Assembly: GCF_900590755.1 (NCBI RefSeq)
Contig: NZ_UUOC01000050.1
Span: 186,001 to 250,000, forward strand
DNA: 64,000 nt
From: Pseudomonas viridiflava
Lineage (GTDB): Bacteria; Pseudomonadota; Gammaproteobacteria; Pseudomonadales; Pseudomonadaceae
Direction of reading: 5' to 3'
The notes under the pieces were generated by a model that was not told the DNA's origin, searched no databases, and saw only the letters and a list, made by a program, of their open reading frames with translations. Below are positions 25,258 to 34,500 of this stretch, one piece after another. Within the stretch, counting starts at the first letter, position 1. The number at the start of each line of letters is the position of its first letter. Position numbers and translations under genes: made by a program.

Positions 25258-26937
25258 TCAGTCAGCCAGGGCGATGGGGCCGATTTCGTCGAACACATCG
25301 CCAGGGCCTGGGTTGTCGGCGTGAGTCTTGCCGCCGAAATGGGTCATGATGCCCCAGACCGCGTTCAATGAGGTCTGCACCGCGCCTTCGACCCAGGCAG
25401 GGGTCCAGGAAACATCATCACCGGCTATGAACATGCCGCGTTGTTCCACGGGCATGTCCTGCTGCATGAAGTGCGCGTACATTCGCTGGTTATAGCGGTA
25501 ATGCCCCGGCAAGGCACCTTTGAAGGCGCCGAGGAAATGCGGGTCCGACTCCCAGGACACCGTGATAGGGTCGCCGATGATCCGTGCCGCGATGTCGACT
25601 TTAGGGTAGATCTTTTTCAGGGCATCGAGCGCCAGCTTCACGCGCTTTTCGATGGGCTGCGGCAGCATTTTCAGCGCGTCGCTCATCCACGAATAAGACA
25701 GGCAGATCACGCCGGGCTTGTCGTCGCCATTATCGAACAGGTACGTGCCACGGGTCAGGCGATCGGTGAGGGTCATGCTCATCAGGTCGCGGCCGGTTTC
25801 AGGGTCTTTGTCTTTCCAGAACGGGCGGTCGACCATGACGAAGGTTTTCGAAGATTGCATGTAGCGGGTGCGGTCCAGGGCCATCCACATCTTCTGTGAG
25901 AACAGCGATTCTTCGCACTCGATCTGAGTGGTTAGCAGCCAGCTCTGGCAAGTGGTCAGCACTGCGGCGTAGTGGCGAGTGTCGCCCCAGTTATCAGTGA
26001 CCGCCAGAAGGCCGTCGTCAGCACGAGCGATGCGCTTGACCCCGGTGCGCGGCGCGCCATGGTGCAGCGACGCGAGGCTCGTACCTTGGGGCCAGTGGGC
26101 GCAGTTTTCCGGGACGTGGCGCCAGATACCCAAGGGCACTTGTTCGACGCCACCGACGATCAGGTGCTGGTGATCGTCGCAGTTGGTCATCACCACCCGG
26201 AAGATTTCCAGCATCGAGTTGGGGAAGTCAGAATCCCAGCCGCCGGTGCCGAAGCCTACCTGACCGAACACTTCGCGATGGTAGAACGACAGCTTGGCGA
26301 ACGCCTTGGAGGTGGCGACGAAGTCATAGAACGTGCGGTCGTCCCACAATGGCACCAGGGTGTTCCACAGTTCTTTGAGGCGTGGCACGTCGCGGTCGCG
26401 GATGGCTTGCTGAATGTCTTTGAAGCCTGACCCGGCCTCCAGCGCATCCGCCCAGGCGTCGGCGACTTCCTGAAACATCGCCGGTAAATCCGACAGCGTT
26501 TGCGCGTAGTAGGTGACGCCTTCCAGATCGATCACTGTGCTGCCGGATGCAGCGGTCAGTGGGTTGGGAAAGGGTTTGGACTCCAGGCCCAGTTTGTCGA
26601 CGTAGTGATAAAACGCCGTGGACGAGACCGGAAAGCGCATGCCGCCCAACTCGGCGACGATGCCATCGGTGCCCTGGAATGTCTGAGAGCGCAGCCGGCC
26701 ACCCATCTTCGAGGCTTCGTAGATCACCGGCTTGAGGCCGAGCTTCATGAGCTCATAAGCCGCCACCAGGCCCGCAATGCCCGCGCCGACAATCGCCACT
26801 TCCTGACCATGGTTCTCCACCGGAATACTGCCCAGCCCGGCGGGATGCTCGATCCAGTCGTCAAAAGCAAAAGGAAAATCCGGACCGAAAATCGTAATCG
26901 GCTTCTTACCGTCTGCGGGGTGGCGATTGTTTTTCAT
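25258..26937 (-). CDS. davB: L-lysine 2-monooxygenase DavB
   Basis: 559 residues, near-identical in layout to P. putida DavB (about 560 aa): start KNNRHPADGKKPITIFGPDFPFAFDDW, Rossmann motif GAGIAG at 51-56, GGRLRSQ, GGMRFP and C-terminal GMFIAGDDVSWTPAWVEGAVQTSLNAVWGI FAD motif. Flavin amine-oxidase family; converts L-lysine with O2 to 5-aminopentanamide and CO2. Forms a two-gene operon with davA. An Lrp-family regulator lies 259 bp beyond its start on the same strand. Confidence 0.94.
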   Translation of the reverse strand: MKNNRHPADGKKPITIFGPDFPFAFDDWIEHPAGLGSIPVENHGQEVAIVGAGIAGLVAAYELMKLGLKPVIYEASKMGGRLRSQTFQGTDGIVAELGGMRFPVSSTAFYHYVDKLGLESKPFPNPLTAASGSTVIDLEGVTYYAQTLSDLPAMFQEVADAWADALEAGSGFKDIQQAIRDRDVPRLKELWNTLVPLWDDRTFYDFVATSKAFAKLSFYHREVFGQVGFGTGGWDSDFPNSMLEIFRVVMTNCDDHQHLIVGGVEQVPLGIWRHVPENCAHWPQGTSLASLHHGAPRTGVKRIARADDGLLAVTDNWGDTRHYAAVLTTCQSWLLTTQIECEESLFSQKMWMALDRTRYMQSSKTFVMVDRPFWKDKDPETGRDLMSMTLTDRLTRGTYLFDNGDDKPGVICLSYSWMSDALKMLPQPIEKRVKLALDALKKIYPKVDIAARIIGDPITVSWESDPHFLGAFKGALPGHYRYNQRMYAHFMQQDMPVEQRGMFIAGDDVSWTPAWVEGAVQTSLNAVWGIMTHFGGKTHADNPGPGDVFDEIGPIALAD

Positions 26938-27082
26938 GACTGACCTGGCTGGTGCGCGAAAGGGACAGTCTAGACAGGAGTGACAACGTTAATAAGATGC
27001 AAAGTGTCGTCGATGTGGAGTGGTTTTGTGCGATGTGACGAAGCGTTTAATCGTTATGACCTGCTGGGGCGATGTCATGGCT

Positions 27083-27174
27083 TTGTGGGACCGGCTTTAG
27101 CCGGGAAGAGGCCAGTCCATCCACCCGATAATTATTGTCTGAAATGCCGCCTTCCCGGCTAAAGCCGGTCCCAC
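27083..27174. repeat. REP-type hairpin between davB and the Lrp gene
   Basis: Arms TTGTGGGACCGGCTTTAGCC and GGCTAAAGCCGGTCCCAC, same class as the pqqB-pqqC element. It lies just beyond the stop of the Lrp-family gene. Confidence 0.85.
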
Positions 27175-27196
27175 TAGGAATACTCCCGCAAGCTCT

Positions 27197-27658
27197 CTAA
27201 ACCGGCTGCCCCCGATCAATCTTGCTGCTAAGGATGATCGAGGTAGTAGTCTTCTCCACCCCGTCAACACTACCGATCAGATCCAGCAATTGGTCCAGTT
27301 GCTCCGGCGAATCGGTGCGCAGCCAGGCCACGTAATCGAACTCGCCACTCACCGCGCACAGCTGCTGGACTTGGGCCAGGCTACTGAGGCGGCGCAGCAC
27401 TTCTTTGCCCGAGCGCGGCTGCACGGTAATGCCCACGTAAGCCTGCAAACCACCATCCACCACCCGCTGACTCAAGCGCACGCCATAGCCGGTAATCACT
27501 TTGGCGCTCTCCAGCCGTGCCAGCCGGGACGTGACCGTGGTGCGGGCGATACCGAGCTGGCGGGCAAGCATGGCGACACTTTCACGGGCGTTGAGCTGCA
27601 AGGCGGCAATCAGCTGGCGGTCGATTTCATCAAGGACGGGCGGGCGCGTGGTGGACAA
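27197..27658 (-). CDS. Lrp/AsnC-family transcriptional regulator (likely controls davBA)
   Basis: About 153 residues. N-terminal winged helix (LDEIDRQLIAALQLNARESVAMLARQLGIARTTVTSRLARLESAKVITGYGV) and C-terminal RAM ligand domain (AYVGITVQPRSGKEVLRRLSSLAQVQQLCAVSGEFDYVAWLRTDSPEQLDQLLDLIGSVDGVEKTTTSIIL). AAGGAG stands directly against the ATG at 27664 but is ideally spaced for the TTG at 27658, which is therefore chosen; other starts at 27664 or 27685 are possible. Same-strand position upstream of davB suggests a lysine-responsive local regulator; inference. Confidence 0.85.
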   Translation of the reverse strand: MSTTRPPVLDEIDRQLIAALQLNARESVAMLARQLGIARTTVTSRLARLESAKVITGYGVRLSQRVVDGGLQAYVGITVQPRSGKEVLRRLSSLAQVQQLCAVSGEFDYVAWLRTDSPEQLDQLLDLIGSVDGVEKTTTSIILSSKIDRGQPV

Positions 27659-27664
27659 GAGCAT

Positions 27665-28052
27665 CTCCTTCAAGGCAGTGGGCATCTTACCTGCGGGCGA
27701 AGGAAATGGCTTGGCGCGAACTAAAACGAAGCGGGTCGATTCATTGTGGTGCGCGATGATTTCAGAGACTAATCAACTAAATCAGGAATGTGTCCGTTAA
27801 GCGATGCCATCTGTCTTGCCAGCGCTAGAGCGAAAAATCCACCGAGCGTAGAGTGACTGTCATTGATAACCAGGTTGTAAGATTCATCGAAGTTCTAATG
27901 CCGTTATTTCGATAATGCTTCGGAAGTTAAATCCGTGGGCACAGGTTTTATTTAGTTAATTAGTCATGGCTTTATTGGCTGGATGGATTGCTAGCGATTG
28001 GCATGGCCCTTGCTGAACAGGTGTATCGACCACCTGCACAGTGAGGTTTGTT
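27665..28052. other. divergent promoter region, no gene seen
   Basis: AT-richer intergenic stretch between the Lrp gene (minus) and the MFS gene (plus). It should hold both promoters; runs such as TTTATTTAGTTAATTAG at 27948-27965 are the most AT-rich part. No conserved RNA or ORF recognised. Confidence 0.5.
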
Positions 28053-29330
28053 ATGGGCACCAAGACGCTTACGCTAGAGCAGCCATTAGCCGGGGCTTTC
28101 AGCTCGCGGTGGTATCAGTTGGTGATTGGCCTGGTGTGTATGATGGCTATTTCCAGCCCGCAATATGTCTGGACGTTATTTACCGGGCCTTTAACCCAGA
28201 AGTTGGGTGTTTCGTTGGCTCAGGTGCAAATAACCTTCTCCTTGTTGATCATCTTGCAGACGTTCTTCTCGCCCGCCCAGGGCTGGTTGATTGACCGGTT
28301 CGGCTTGCGAAAATTGATTGCGACCGGCTGCGCGTTGTCCGGCCTGAGTTGGGTGCTGGCCAGTCAGGCCAACTCCCTGACGTCGCTTTACTTGAGCTAT
28401 GGTCTGCTGGGCGGGCTGGGAACCGGCATCGTGTATGTCGGCATCGTCGGGCTGATGGTGCGCTGGTTCCCGGATCGTCGCGGTCTGGCAGCGGGCGCCG
28501 TGGCGGCGGGTTACGGCATGGGCGCAATGCTCACCACTTTTCCGATCAGCAATAGCCTCAAAGACGTGGGCATGGAAGCCACGCTCATGACCTTCGGCGT
28601 GATTCTGGGTGTTGTGGGCTTGCTGGCTTCGCAGTTCTTGCGTCAGCCACCCGCGCAACTGGCCGAACAGCCGGTGCCGATTGTGGGCAAGGTAGTCGCC
28701 GACATGGCGCCTCGGCAGATGCTCAAGACACCGATTTTCTGGCTGATGTTTGCCATGTTCACCATGATGTCCACGTCCGGGCTGATGGTGACCTCGCAGA
28801 TGGCCAGCTTCGCCAAGGATTTCGGCATGACCAATGTGATGGTCATGGGCATGGCAGCGCTGCCGCTGGCTTTGACCATCGACCGCATCTGCAACGGTCT
28901 GACTCGCCCGCTGTTCGGCTGGATCTCCGACCGCTGGGGCCGGGAAAACACCATGGCGTTTGCCTTCTTCTTCGAAGGCGTTGCCATGACCCTGTGGTTT
29001 TTGACGATCGATAACCCGGTGCTGTTCGTGCTGTTGTCCGGCGTAGTGTTCCTGGGCTGGGGGGAAATTTTCTCACTGTTCCCATCGACCCTGACTGACA
29101 CCTTCGGCGCCAAGAACGCCACGACCAATTACGGCTTTCTTTACATGGCTCAGGGTATCGGCTCAATCTTCGGTGGCCCGGTCGCCGCGCTGCTGCATCA
29201 GTACACCGACAGCTGGATTCCAGTGTTTGCCGTGGCCATCAGTTTCGACATCATTACCGCCGCGCTGGCCTTCTTTGTGCTCAAGCGCATGCGACGCAAT
29301 TGGCTGGCGAAGAACGCCATCAGCCTGTAA
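28053..29330 (+). CDS. MFS transporter of the oxalate/formate antiporter (OxlT-like) type
   Basis: 425 residues from ATG 28053; GAGG 7 nt upstream favours it over GTG 28041. Twelve hydrophobic segments; first helix LVIGLVCMMAISSPQYVWTLFTGPL and motif DRFGLRK (loop 2-3), with YGLLGGLGTGIVYVGIVGLMVRWFPDRRGLAAGAVAAGYGMGAM, the signature of the OFA (oxalate/formate antiporter-like) branch. Only 14 bp separate it from the gamma-glutamyltransferase-like gene, so import of a small carboxylate or gamma-glutamyl compound for that enzyme is plausible. Substrate unknown. Confidence 0.85.
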   Translation: MGTKTLTLEQPLAGAFSSRWYQLVIGLVCMMAISSPQYVWTLFTGPLTQKLGVSLAQVQITFSLLIILQTFFSPAQGWLIDRFGLRKLIATGCALSGLSWVLASQANSLTSLYLSYGLLGGLGTGIVYVGIVGLMVRWFPDRRGLAAGAVAAGYGMGAMLTTFPISNSLKDVGMEATLMTFGVILGVVGLLASQFLRQPPAQLAEQPVPIVGKVVADMAPRQMLKTPIFWLMFAMFTMMSTSGLMVTSQMASFAKDFGMTNVMVMGMAALPLALTIDRICNGLTRPLFGWISDRWGRENTMAFAFFFEGVAMTLWFLTIDNPVLFVLLSGVVFLGWGEIFSLFPSTLTDTFGAKNATTNYGFLYMAQGIGSIFGGPVAALLHQYTDSWIPVFAVAISFDIITAALAFFVLKRMRRNWLAKNAISL

Positions 29331-29344
29331 ACCAAGGACTCTGC

Positions 29345-30934
29345 ATGCTTAATACAACTCTGGCCGCTCGCGGTATTGCCGTCGCCCCTCATAGCCTGGC
29401 CGCTCAGTCGGCGTTGGCGGTCCTGCGCGATGGCGGCAATGCCGTGGAGGCGATGGTCGCCGCTGCGGCTTCGATTGCGGTGGTGTACCCGCACATGAAC
29501 AGCCTGGGTGGTGACGGCTTCTGGCTGATCGTGCCGCCCATAGGTGAGCCGATTGCCATTGATGCCAGTGGTCCTGCGGGAAGCCTGGCGACACTGGAGC
29601 GTTACGCCGGTATGCCGCGCATTCCGATTCGCGGTGCAGGCGCTGCTTTGACAGTGGCCGGGACTGTGGGCGGCTGGCAGGAAGCCTTGCAGGTATCTGC
29701 CGAATTGGGCGGCAAATTGCCTTTGCCACGGTTGCTCGCCGACGCGATTTACTACGCCGAGGCAGGCATCCCTGTTACGCCGTCTCAGCATCTGGCCACG
29801 GCCAGTAAAAAAGCCGAGTTGCGGGATATACCCGGCTTTGCCGAGACCTTTCTGCATAACGGCGAAGCGCCAGTTGCGGGCAGTTTGTTCAAGCAAACTC
29901 GATTGGCCGCTACATTGCGAACCCTGGCCGAGCAGGGGCTGGACAGCTTTTATCGCGGCTCTCTGGCGGACTCCATCGCTGACGATCTACAGACTCTGGG
30001 CTCGCCAGTGACCCGCAGCGATCTGGCCAATTACCGGGCCAAGCGGGTACGTGCCCTAACGCTGAAACATAGCGCCGGGACAGTGTTCAATCTGCCGCCG
30101 CCCAGCCAGGGCTTGGTCTCGCAGTTGATCCTCGGCGTGGCCGATCATGCCGGGCTGAGCCAATGCGCTCCGGACAGCGCCGATCATATTCATACCCTGG
30201 TCGAAGCTACCAAGCTGGCGTTCGCGGTTCGGGATGAGCACATCACCGATCCGGAACACATGACTATCGATCCTCAGGCCTGCCTTGAGCCGGACTATCT
30301 GCATCATCTGGCCCAGCGCATCGACCCGCAGCACGCGGCGGTGTGGGGCGAGGGCAAAGGGCCGGGCGATACCATCTGGATGGGCGTCATCGACGATAGT
30401 GGGTTGGCGGTTTCGTTTATCCAGAGCATCTATCACGAGTTCGGCAGCGGCGTGGTGTTGCCGGGTAGCGGGCTTAACTGGCAGAACCGTGGGGCGTCTT
30501 TCAGTCTTGATCCCGACCACCTGCTGGCACTGCGACCGGGCAAGAAGCCTTTCCACACTTTGAACCCGGCGGCGGCGCGTCTAGATGATGGACGCATGCT
30601 CGTCTACGGCACCATGGGTGGCGACGGCCAGCCACAGACGCAAGCTGCGGTGTTCAGCCGTTACGCGGTGTTTGGTCAGTCATTGCAGCAGGCGGTGACC
30701 GCGCCGCGCTGGTTGTTGGGCAGGACATGGGGCGACAGCAGTGACACGCTGAAGCTTGAGTCCCGCATCTGCCCTGAGGTCGTTGCCGAGCTGGAAAAGC
30801 GTGGCCATGAGGTGGAAATTCTTGGCCCGTTTACAGAGACAATGGGCCACGCGGCAGCGGCGGTACGCTTGCCGAATGGGTCATTTGAAGGGGCGTTTGA
30901 TCCGCGCAGTAATGGGGCTGCGGCGGGGTATTGA
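29345..30934 (+). CDS. gamma-glutamyltransferase-family Ntn hydrolase
   Basis: 529 residues from ATG 29345 (MLNTTLAARGIAVAPHSLAAQSALAVLRDGGNAVEAMVAAAA), preceded by AAGGA. GGT features: NSLGGDGFWL, the pre-cleavage segment ending GEGKGPGD and the predicted autoprocessing nucleophile T343 (DTIWMGVIDDSGLAVSFIQSIYHEFGSGVVLPGSG), and GTMGGDGQPQTQ near the C terminus. No signal peptide, so a cytoplasmic YwrD-like member rather than periplasmic Ggt. Likely hydrolyses a gamma-glutamyl amide brought in by the co-transcribed transporter; substrate unproven. Confidence 0.85.
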   Translation: MLNTTLAARGIAVAPHSLAAQSALAVLRDGGNAVEAMVAAAASIAVVYPHMNSLGGDGFWLIVPPIGEPIAIDASGPAGSLATLERYAGMPRIPIRGAGAALTVAGTVGGWQEALQVSAELGGKLPLPRLLADAIYYAEAGIPVTPSQHLATASKKAELRDIPGFAETFLHNGEAPVAGSLFKQTRLAATLRTLAEQGLDSFYRGSLADSIADDLQTLGSPVTRSDLANYRAKRVRALTLKHSAGTVFNLPPPSQGLVSQLILGVADHAGLSQCAPDSADHIHTLVEATKLAFAVRDEHITDPEHMTIDPQACLEPDYLHHLAQRIDPQHAAVWGEGKGPGDTIWMGVIDDSGLAVSFIQSIYHEFGSGVVLPGSGLNWQNRGASFSLDPDHLLALRPGKKPFHTLNPAAARLDDGRMLVYGTMGGDGQPQTQAAVFSRYAVFGQSLQQAVTAPRWLLGRTWGDSSDTLKLESRICPEVVAELEKRGHEVEILGPFTETMGHAAAAVRLPNGSFEGAFDPRSNGAAAGY

Positions 30935-30941
30935 AACATTT

Positions 30942-31018
30942 CTGTAGGAGCTGCCGAAGGCTGCGAATTACGGTGTGTCAGGCATACCGCTTTCGCAGCC
31001 TGCGGCAGCTCCTACAGG
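30942..31018. repeat. REP-type hairpin
   Basis: Arms CTGTAGGAGCTGCCGAAGGC and CTGCGGCAGCTCCTACAG between the convergent GGT-like and Cache genes. Confidence 0.85.
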
Positions 31019-31027
31019 ATTTTGCTG

Positions 31028-32077
31028 CTACACCTCAATCGCCGGCAATTGCTGCTCGATCACACCCAGCCAGCCCATGCCCGGATAGGTTTCGAACCCC
31101 GGTGTCATGGAATAGCCCTGAATGAGGTTATTAGCCAGCGTCCGGTAGCCACTGGCCTGTCCGGCTTTAGTCTGTAGATCAACGCTTTGCCCCAGATGAC
31201 TCTGCGCATCCGAACTGGCGATGATTTTGTGGTTGGCGTCGACCATCATCACCCGGGTCCGTGAGCGTTCATCGTCGCTCAAACGCACGCCGTTGATGAC
31301 CGAATCGGCCTGGTTCTGCCAGTCGAAGAAAATACCGATCACGCCAATCACGGGCGCTTGTTTGCCTGCTTTTGCACGCACCGCTGCACTGAAGGCACAG
31401 GTTGGCGAGCCGTTGAGCAGCGGCTCAATGGCGACTTCCCCCGCGAAATACTGATCGCCCGAAGAGTGACGCAGTGCCTGCTTGAACCATGGGGCGTCAG
31501 CCACATTGGCTCCGACGACTTTGGCAAAGGTCTCTGGCCTGCCCGACGCAACCACACGCCCGCTGTTATCCGCGACCCAGATGTCGAGGTAAACGGTATA
31601 GCTGTCGAGGATGATCCCCAGGCGCTCGCTGGCATGAGCGCAGGTTTCAGGGTTTTGTGTGGTCAATACATCGACCATGGAGGCATCGGTCGCCCACCAG
31701 CGCACGTCACAAGTACGCTCATAAAGATTGCGGTCGATGATTTCAATCAGGTTCAGCGACAAGTCCGCCAGGCGCTGGCCACGAACATCGAAACACATGC
31801 CTCTGCCCAGCTCGGTCAGTTCGTTGACTGACGCCTGCAAATCCTGAGTCAGACCGCTGGCGATCTTCGAGATCCGCTCCGAGATGTCTTTGACCTCTTC
31901 GGCGACCACCGAAAAACCCAGACCGGCCTTCCCCGCGTGCGCCGCTTCTATGAGCGCGTTGATCGCCAGCAATCGAGTCTGGCGCGTGATCATTTGTATA
32001 TCGCTGACGCCGCGAGTGGCCAACGCTTCCACTTCCCGGGAGAGGGTGACGATCCGTTCGGGTTCGATCATTTTCAT
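31028..32077 (-). CDS. soluble MCP-like signalling protein with C-terminal Cache domain
   Basis: 349 residues. Residues about 1-90 carry a shortened methyl-accepting signalling hairpin (INALIEAAHAGKAGLGFSVVAEEVKDISERISKIASGL matches the CheA/CheW-binding tip). Residues about 120-345 resemble a PDC/Cache sensor (CDVRWWATDASMVDVLT; TYVYLDIWVADNSGRVVASGRPETF-type strand pattern; VMMVDANHKIIAS). No transmembrane segment and the order is signal domain first, the reverse of usual transmembrane receptors. Likely a cytoplasmic chemoreceptor or a modulator of receptor arrays. Monocistronic; start could be 32077 or 32071. Confidence 0.75.
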   Translation of the reverse strand: MKMIEPERIVTLSREVEALATRGVSDIQMITRQTRLLAINALIEAAHAGKAGLGFSVVAEEVKDISERISKIASGLTQDLQASVNELTELGRGMCFDVRGQRLADLSLNLIEIIDRNLYERTCDVRWWATDASMVDVLTTQNPETCAHASERLGIILDSYTVYLDIWVADNSGRVVASGRPETFAKVVGANVADAPWFKQALRHSSGDQYFAGEVAIEPLLNGSPTCAFSAAVRAKAGKQAPVIGVIGIFFDWQNQADSVINGVRLSDDERSRTRVMMVDANHKIIASSDAQSHLGQSVDLQTKAGQASGYRTLANNLIQGYSMTPGFETYPGMGWLGVIEQQLPAIEV

Positions 32078-32437
32078 TCTGCTTCAAAGGGTTATCGTTT
32101 GCGGCAGCTTCACATTAAAAATGTGACAGAAATAATATGAACAGAGGCTATTAGTTGCCCCGTGTAATACGCGAATACCTGAACTTATAGTCAACTTAAA
32201 TGGCGGTATGGCATCGTGCCTTTACGCAAGCTAACGCAGATTTAATAATCTGTCATCAGCCGTTGATGCGCCATTCTGAAAAGCAAAGTGCTTGCGTTAA
32301 AAACATCAAATAACGCCCTGATTGAAATGTATTTTCTGTAGGGACGCAGGAGCAACGCGCTGCTTCAGTTACGCCTCGGTCTTGTAGGAAGCCCCTTGTC
32401 GTCCGGGCGCCGTGCTTTGGCGCAGAAAACACGGTCC
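32078..32437. other. intergenic region, no gene seen
   Basis: Upstream region of the Cache/MCP-like gene. AT-rich near 32100-32260, presumably its promoter; a degenerate GTAGGGACGCAGGAGCAACG REP-like arm occurs at about 32339. No ORF or RNA recognised. Confidence 0.4.
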
Positions 32438-32565
32438 TTGTAGGAGCGACCGGGGTGGCGCTCCACCTTGCTCGCGATCGGCTGCGAAGCAGTCGTGAAA
32501 AAAATGGACTCACCATCGCAGGAAAGTCGTTCCGACTTTATCGCGAGCAAGCTCACTCCTACAGG
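32438..32565. repeat. REP-type element downstream of the FUSC gene
   Basis: TTGTAGGAGCGACCGGGGTG...CTTGCTCGCGATC pairs with TCGCGAGCAAGCTCACTCCTACAG at the right end. The left half is diverged, so the hairpin is imperfect. Confidence 0.7.
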
Positions 32566-32570
32566 GGGGG

Positions 32571-33641
32571 TTAGAACTTCCAGCGCCGGGAAGTCTTCGC
32601 CAGTCGTTGTTGCAATCCGTCGATATTGATCGCCAGCTGCGACATCAGCAAATGGTAGGCCGTCAGCTCGGAGGGCAATGCAGCCACAGGCACAGGCAGG
32701 GTCGTTTCGGACGTGCGTTGCAGGCGCTCGGTTGCGCCGGTCTGCAGTGCGCGGGCCATGCCCACCAGTTGGCGACGAGTCTGGCGATATTCAGCGTCCA
32801 GCCGCTCTTTCCATTCGGCGCCAGCCAGCCCATCGATATCAGCCGGACGAATGTTGGCGAGGATCTCCAGAGTGCTCAGGCACATGCGGAAATGCCCTTG
32901 AATGGCATCCAGCTCAACCATGGAAATCCGCACTTCCTTGGACACCGACGGCATTAACGAGCGCAGTTGCAACATGGTGTTGTTGAGGCGGGACATCAAC
33001 TTGCGATGATCATCAGCAGCAGTTGTCTGACCGTGAATGATCCGCCCATAGACCTTCGCGCAATCGCGTAAACCGCTGGCCAGGTTGTAGCGCCAGGAAA
33101 AAACGGCGTATAGCGGCAAGGCGAAAGAAAACGCCAGCGCCAGGGCGATACCGATAAGGATATCCACGGTGCGCCACAGGCCATCACTGATCGGGTTGTA
33201 GCCGTGCCCCGCAACGATGAAAAGCGTAATGGCCGACAGCAGCGCGGTGTACCCGCCCTTGCCGATGGCGTGATACGCAAAGAACCCGCACATCACCGAC
33301 ATCATCGCGTAGGTCAGTAGCGGCATTTGCAGATAACCCTGCTGCACCACCACCAATAGCCCAAGCCCGGCACCGATCAACGTCCCGTAAGCACGCTCGA
33401 CGGACTTTTTGCGGATATTGCCATGATGCTGCAAGCCGCCGATCACGATCAGCATTGTCACCGACGCCCATTCCCCGTGCGGCAGGTTCAGGCCCGTGGT
33501 CAGCAGAATCGTCACCAGCAAACCCACCGCAATCCGCGCGGCATGGATCAGGCGAGCGTGTCGAAAACGTCGATAAGGATCCAGCAACGGCCGTAAAACG
33601 CGGCGCAACCAGAACGGCAAGCGGAGAGAGCGGGAAGTCAT
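32571..33641 (-). CDS. FUSC-family inner-membrane protein
   Basis: About 356 residues from ATG 33641 (MTSRSLRLPFWLRRVLRPLLDPYRRFRHARLIHAARIAVGLL). Six hydrophobic segments in the N-terminal half, with GEWASVTMLIVIGGLQHHGNIRKKSVERAYGTLIGAGLG, the hallmark of FUSC/aromatic-acid exporter-like proteins (fusaric acid resistance, YccS/AaeB relatives). C-terminal half is cytoplasmic and helical. Probably exports aromatic or weak acids; a stand-alone protein without membrane-fusion partner here. An earlier in-frame ATG at 33761 is unlikely since the extension is low-complexity. Confidence 0.85.
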   Translation of the reverse strand: MTSRSLRLPFWLRRVLRPLLDPYRRFRHARLIHAARIAVGLLVTILLTTGLNLPHGEWASVTMLIVIGGLQHHGNIRKKSVERAYGTLIGAGLGLLVVVQQGYLQMPLLTYAMMSVMCGFFAYHAIGKGGYTALLSAITLFIVAGHGYNPISDGLWRTVDILIGIALALAFSFALPLYAVFSWRYNLASGLRDCAKVYGRIIHGQTTAADDHRKLMSRLNNTMLQLRSLMPSVSKEVRISMVELDAIQGHFRMCLSTLEILANIRPADIDGLAGAEWKERLDAEYRQTRRQLVGMARALQTGATERLQRTSETTLPVPVAALPSELTAYHLLMSQLAINIDGLQQRLAKTSRRWKF

Positions 33642-33784
33642 CATGCGTAAAAGACCGCGAGGATTGGGATTTGATCCCGTAAGAGACGAGGGAAGGGGGC
33701 AGAAAGCCACAGTGAGGCGGGGATTTGTGAAGGGCGGGGAGGTTGATCGCAAGGCTGACACATTTCAGGTGTCGAATTGTTTCA

Positions 33785-33846
33785 TCACATGTGAGGTATT
33801 GCGTGCGCTTATTTTTAGGCGTAGCGTGCGGACTTATCACATGTGA
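33785..33846. promoter_or_regulatory. two identical palindromes upstream of yjfI
   Basis: The perfect 10-bp palindrome TCACATGTGA occurs at 33785-33794 and 33837-33846, centre to centre 52 bp (about five helical turns). The second copy ends 19 bp before the yjfI start. Spaced palindromes on one face of DNA suggest a cooperative operator pair or activator sites for the yjf operon; the binding protein is unknown. Confidence 0.6.
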
Positions 33847-33865
33847 TGCCTCGGAGGGCATTCAG

Positions 33866-34486
33866 ATGGCTCGGAAAACTTCAACCGACTACATGCGTGA
33901 AATGCGCGCACGGCTGACAGCTGCCGGGTACGTGAAAAGAGAACTCTATGTGCTTCCTGAAAACGCTGAAGTGCTGAGAAACGTCGAAAAGGTCTTACGC
34001 CAACCCTACTTGGGTAACCGGATCAAACTGGAGGGATTCATGAGCGAAAATATCAACTGGACAATCAATACGCTCCACTCGGCACTCGTCGAACTGGACG
34101 TCGTGAAAAACAATGAAATCGACCTGACCCTGGTACAGGGCGCCGAGCCTAGCTTGAGCCTGGCAATGAACAACTTCGGCGGTCTGCCAATCATCATTGC
34201 GATTGCCGGGGACCAGATTCTGGTTGATTCGGTGCTGGTTTACGCCTCGCAAGTCAAAGATGTCGCGGCCTTCAACGATACCGTGCTGCGTAGCCGGGAC
34301 ATCTTCCCGCTGTCCTCGATCGGTATTGAAACCATGCCCAATGGCGAAACCGTCTACAACATGTTCGGCGCGCTGAGTGCTGCCTCTTCGTTGACGGTCA
34401 TCGTCCACGAAGTATTTACCCTGGCAGATAACGTGATTCGCGCTGCTGATGCCTACGAAGATTTTCTAACCGTCGATCCACAGTAA
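33866..34486 (+). CDS. yjfI: YjfI family protein (DUF2170)
   Basis: 206 residues from ATG 33866 (MARKTSTDYMREMRARLTAAGYVKRELYVLPENAEVLRNVEK); GGAGGG precedes it. N-terminal short helical DNA-binding-like segment typical of the DUF2170 proteins, then the compact alpha/beta DUF2170 domain (INTLHSALVELDVVKNNEIDLTLVQGAEPSLSLAMNNFGGLPIIIAI). First gene of a yjfIJKLMC-type operon; function unknown, probably envelope-stress related by association with the PspA homologue next to it. Confidence 0.85.
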   Translation: MARKTSTDYMREMRARLTAAGYVKRELYVLPENAEVLRNVEKVLRQPYLGNRIKLEGFMSENINWTINTLHSALVELDVVKNNEIDLTLVQGAEPSLSLAMNNFGGLPIIIAIAGDQILVDSVLVYASQVKDVAAFNDTVLRSRDIFPLSSIGIETMPNGETVYNMFGALSAASSLTVIVHEVFTLADNVIRAADAYEDFLTVDPQ

Positions 34487-34500
34487 TCGGAGACAAATAA

